This document shows positions 6,991 through 7,744 of a stretch of 7,744 nt of DNA, in pieces; position 1 is the stretch's first letter; the number at the start of each line of letters is the position of its first letter. The translations under genes and the position numbers were made by a program. The notes beneath the pieces were generated by a model that did not search any database, was not told the origin of the DNA, and saw only the letters and a program-made list of their open reading frames with translations. The stretch comes from Polaromonas sp. (lineage in GTDB: Bacteria; Pseudomonadota; Gammaproteobacteria; Burkholderiales; Burkholderiaceae_C). The stretch spans positions 1-7,744 of the forward strand of contig JABMMH010000006.1 in assembly GCA_013205645.1 (NCBI GenBank). Reading direction: 5' to 3'.

Positions 6991-7744
6991 AAGGTCTCCA
7001 GCAGGCCCAGCAAGGGCTTGGGTTTCAGTAATTGCTTAAAGCGGACGAGCAGGCTGCGGGGCGCGCTTTCAAAGGTCTGGGCAGTGCGTTCGCCGCAAAG
7101 TGTTAGCCGCACGACTTCGCCGGCAGATTGCCGTGCCAATAAGTCTTTGGCTTCATGTGCATCGAGCACGCCCCAAGCCTCAGCGTAGGCTTGCCAGTCA
7201 TCGCGCAAAGCGGCGTCGGCCAGCGTGCGGGGGGTGGTGAGTTGCTGCTGTTCGGGTGTGTGTTGTTCAGGCAAGTCGCCGGTGCCGCTGAACCAGATCG
7301 AGTTGACCGGCAATTGCCGTTGGCTGCTGCGCACGTCGTTGATCGGGTGGGTGTACAGCAGCATTTGCATTTCGTTTTGCAGACGGCGCAGCGTTTTACC
7401 GCTGCTGCCGGCGGGCAGCCAAGGGTTGACGCTGCGGCCCAACACGCGATCCAGCGAGGCGGTTGGTAAGTCCTTGAAGACCTCGCCTTCGGCCAGCCAG
7501 CGCTGCGGCGCGGCGTAGTGCAGGCGAATGCCGTCAGCGTCGAAATACACCTGCATGGCGGCCATGAGGGCGCGTGAATCGGCTTCGCTCAGCGCCAAGT
7601 CGTTGGGGTCGCTCAGGCTGGCTTGTTCGTGGCCCATCAGCCAGTAACAGGGCGTCACATAGGCCCAGTGACGTGGGCTTGTTGCTTCAACGAGTTCGCG
7701 TTGTGTGCCTTGTTCATGCTCCCAGGCGGCCCAAGGAATCAGGC
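6987..7744 (-). CDS. RpfE-like / phosphoglycerate mutase-related conserved protein (5' end outside window)
   Basis: The reading frame is open from the window edge (first whole codon at 7742-7740) to the TGA at 6989-6987, giving 251 residues with the N-terminus missing. A GTG at 7658 is not the likely start, because the coding sequence before it already reads as conserved protein (LIPWAAWEHE, then HWAYVTPCYW). Recognisable blocks are PCYWLMGHE (31-39), RWLAEGEVF with LPTASLDRVLGR (about 82-105), LRRLQNEMQMLLYTHPINDV (about 118-137) and VNSIWFSGTG (about 145-154). I recognise this as the family annotated as RpfE-like or as phosphoglycerate mutase-related in beta- and gammaproteobacteria. Its biochemical function is not established as far as I know. 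In Xanthomonas, rpfE also lies beside recJ. The shared ATGA with recJ suggests translational coupling. Confidence 0.8.
   Translation of the reverse strand, partial: LIPWAAWEHEQGTQRELVEATSPRHWAYVTPCYWLMGHEQASLSDPNDLALSEADSRALMAAMQVYFDADGIRLHYAAPQRWLAEGEVFKDLPTASLDRVLGRSVNPWLPAGSSGKTLRRLQNEMQMLLYTHPINDVRSSQRQLPVNSIWFSGTGDLPEQHTPEQQQLTTPRTLADAALRDDWQAYAEAWGVLDAHEAKDLLARQSAGEVVRLTLCGERTAQTFESAPRSLLVRFKQLLKPKPLLGLLETL
6995..6999 (-). promoter_or_regulatory. Shine-Dalgarno GGAGA for recJ
   Basis: GGAGA on the minus strand ends four bases before the recJ ATG at 6990 and lies within the last codons of the RpfE-like gene. It is the strongest ribosome site in the window and supports this recJ start. 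Confidence 0.65.

Larger units (their letters stand above)
747..7744 (-). other. Probable operon: RpfE-like gene, recJ, PHP, EamA, yciO, M50 protease, trpS
   Basis: Seven minus-strand genes follow one another with two 4-base overlaps and gaps of 36, 17, 29 and 70 bases. No intrinsic terminator is visible between them, so a single transcript or overlapping transcripts are likely. The 70-base gap before trpS (2034-2103) is the best place for an extra internal promoter. It contains a T6 run on the minus strand but no stable GC stem before it. Confidence 0.55.

Noticed and set aside
7656..7658. GTG as the start of the RpfE-like gene
   Set aside because: The frame is open to the window edge, and the upstream residues fit the conserved protein, so the true start lies outside.

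Overview
The window looks like chromosomal core DNA from a betaproteobacterium, most likely order Burkholderiales and perhaps Comamonadaceae. This rests on the GC-rich coding sequence, the long form of TrpS with a C-terminal extension, and the neighbourhood of an RpfE-like gene, recJ, a PHP phosphoesterase, yciO, an M50 peptidase and trpS. The placement comes from protein resemblance and gene order recalled from memory; no database search was run.

All eight genes lie on the minus strand, so transcription runs from high to low coordinates. In that order they are: an RpfE-like protein (N-terminus outside the window, 7744-6987); recJ (6990-5254); a PHP-domain phosphoesterase of the YciV/RNase AM (TrpH) type (5217-4357); a ten-helix EamA/DMT transporter (4360-3455); YciO of the TsaC/Sua5 family (3437-2802); a short M50 site-2-type metalloprotease (2772-2104); trpS (2033-747); and a NarL/FixJ-type response regulator (602 to beyond base 1, C-terminal end cut off).

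The first seven genes are tightly packed. There are two 4-base stop/start overlaps (ATGA between the RpfE-like gene and recJ, GTGA between the PHP gene and the transporter gene), and the other gaps are 36, 17, 29 and 70 bases. They probably form one operon or a few overlapping transcripts. The contents are housekeeping: DNA repair (RecJ), RNA or nucleotide turnover (PHP protein), a possible tRNA or nucleotide-related role (YciO), membrane functions (transporter, M50 protease) and tRNA charging (TrpS). The PHP-yciO association recalls the neighbouring yciV (rnm) and yciO genes of Escherichia coli, and the RpfE-like/recJ pair recalls the rpf locus of Xanthomonas.

An AT-rich 144-base gap (603-746) separates trpS from the response regulator. 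It is the only sizeable non-coding stretch and the likely control region of the regulator. I saw no mobile element, CRISPR array, tRNA, rRNA or phage gene. I found no convincing new biological system. The best items for a second look are an 11-base repeat placed identically before two start codons, the YegP/DUF1508-like tail of TrpS, and the transporter gene inserted between the PHP and yciO genes.
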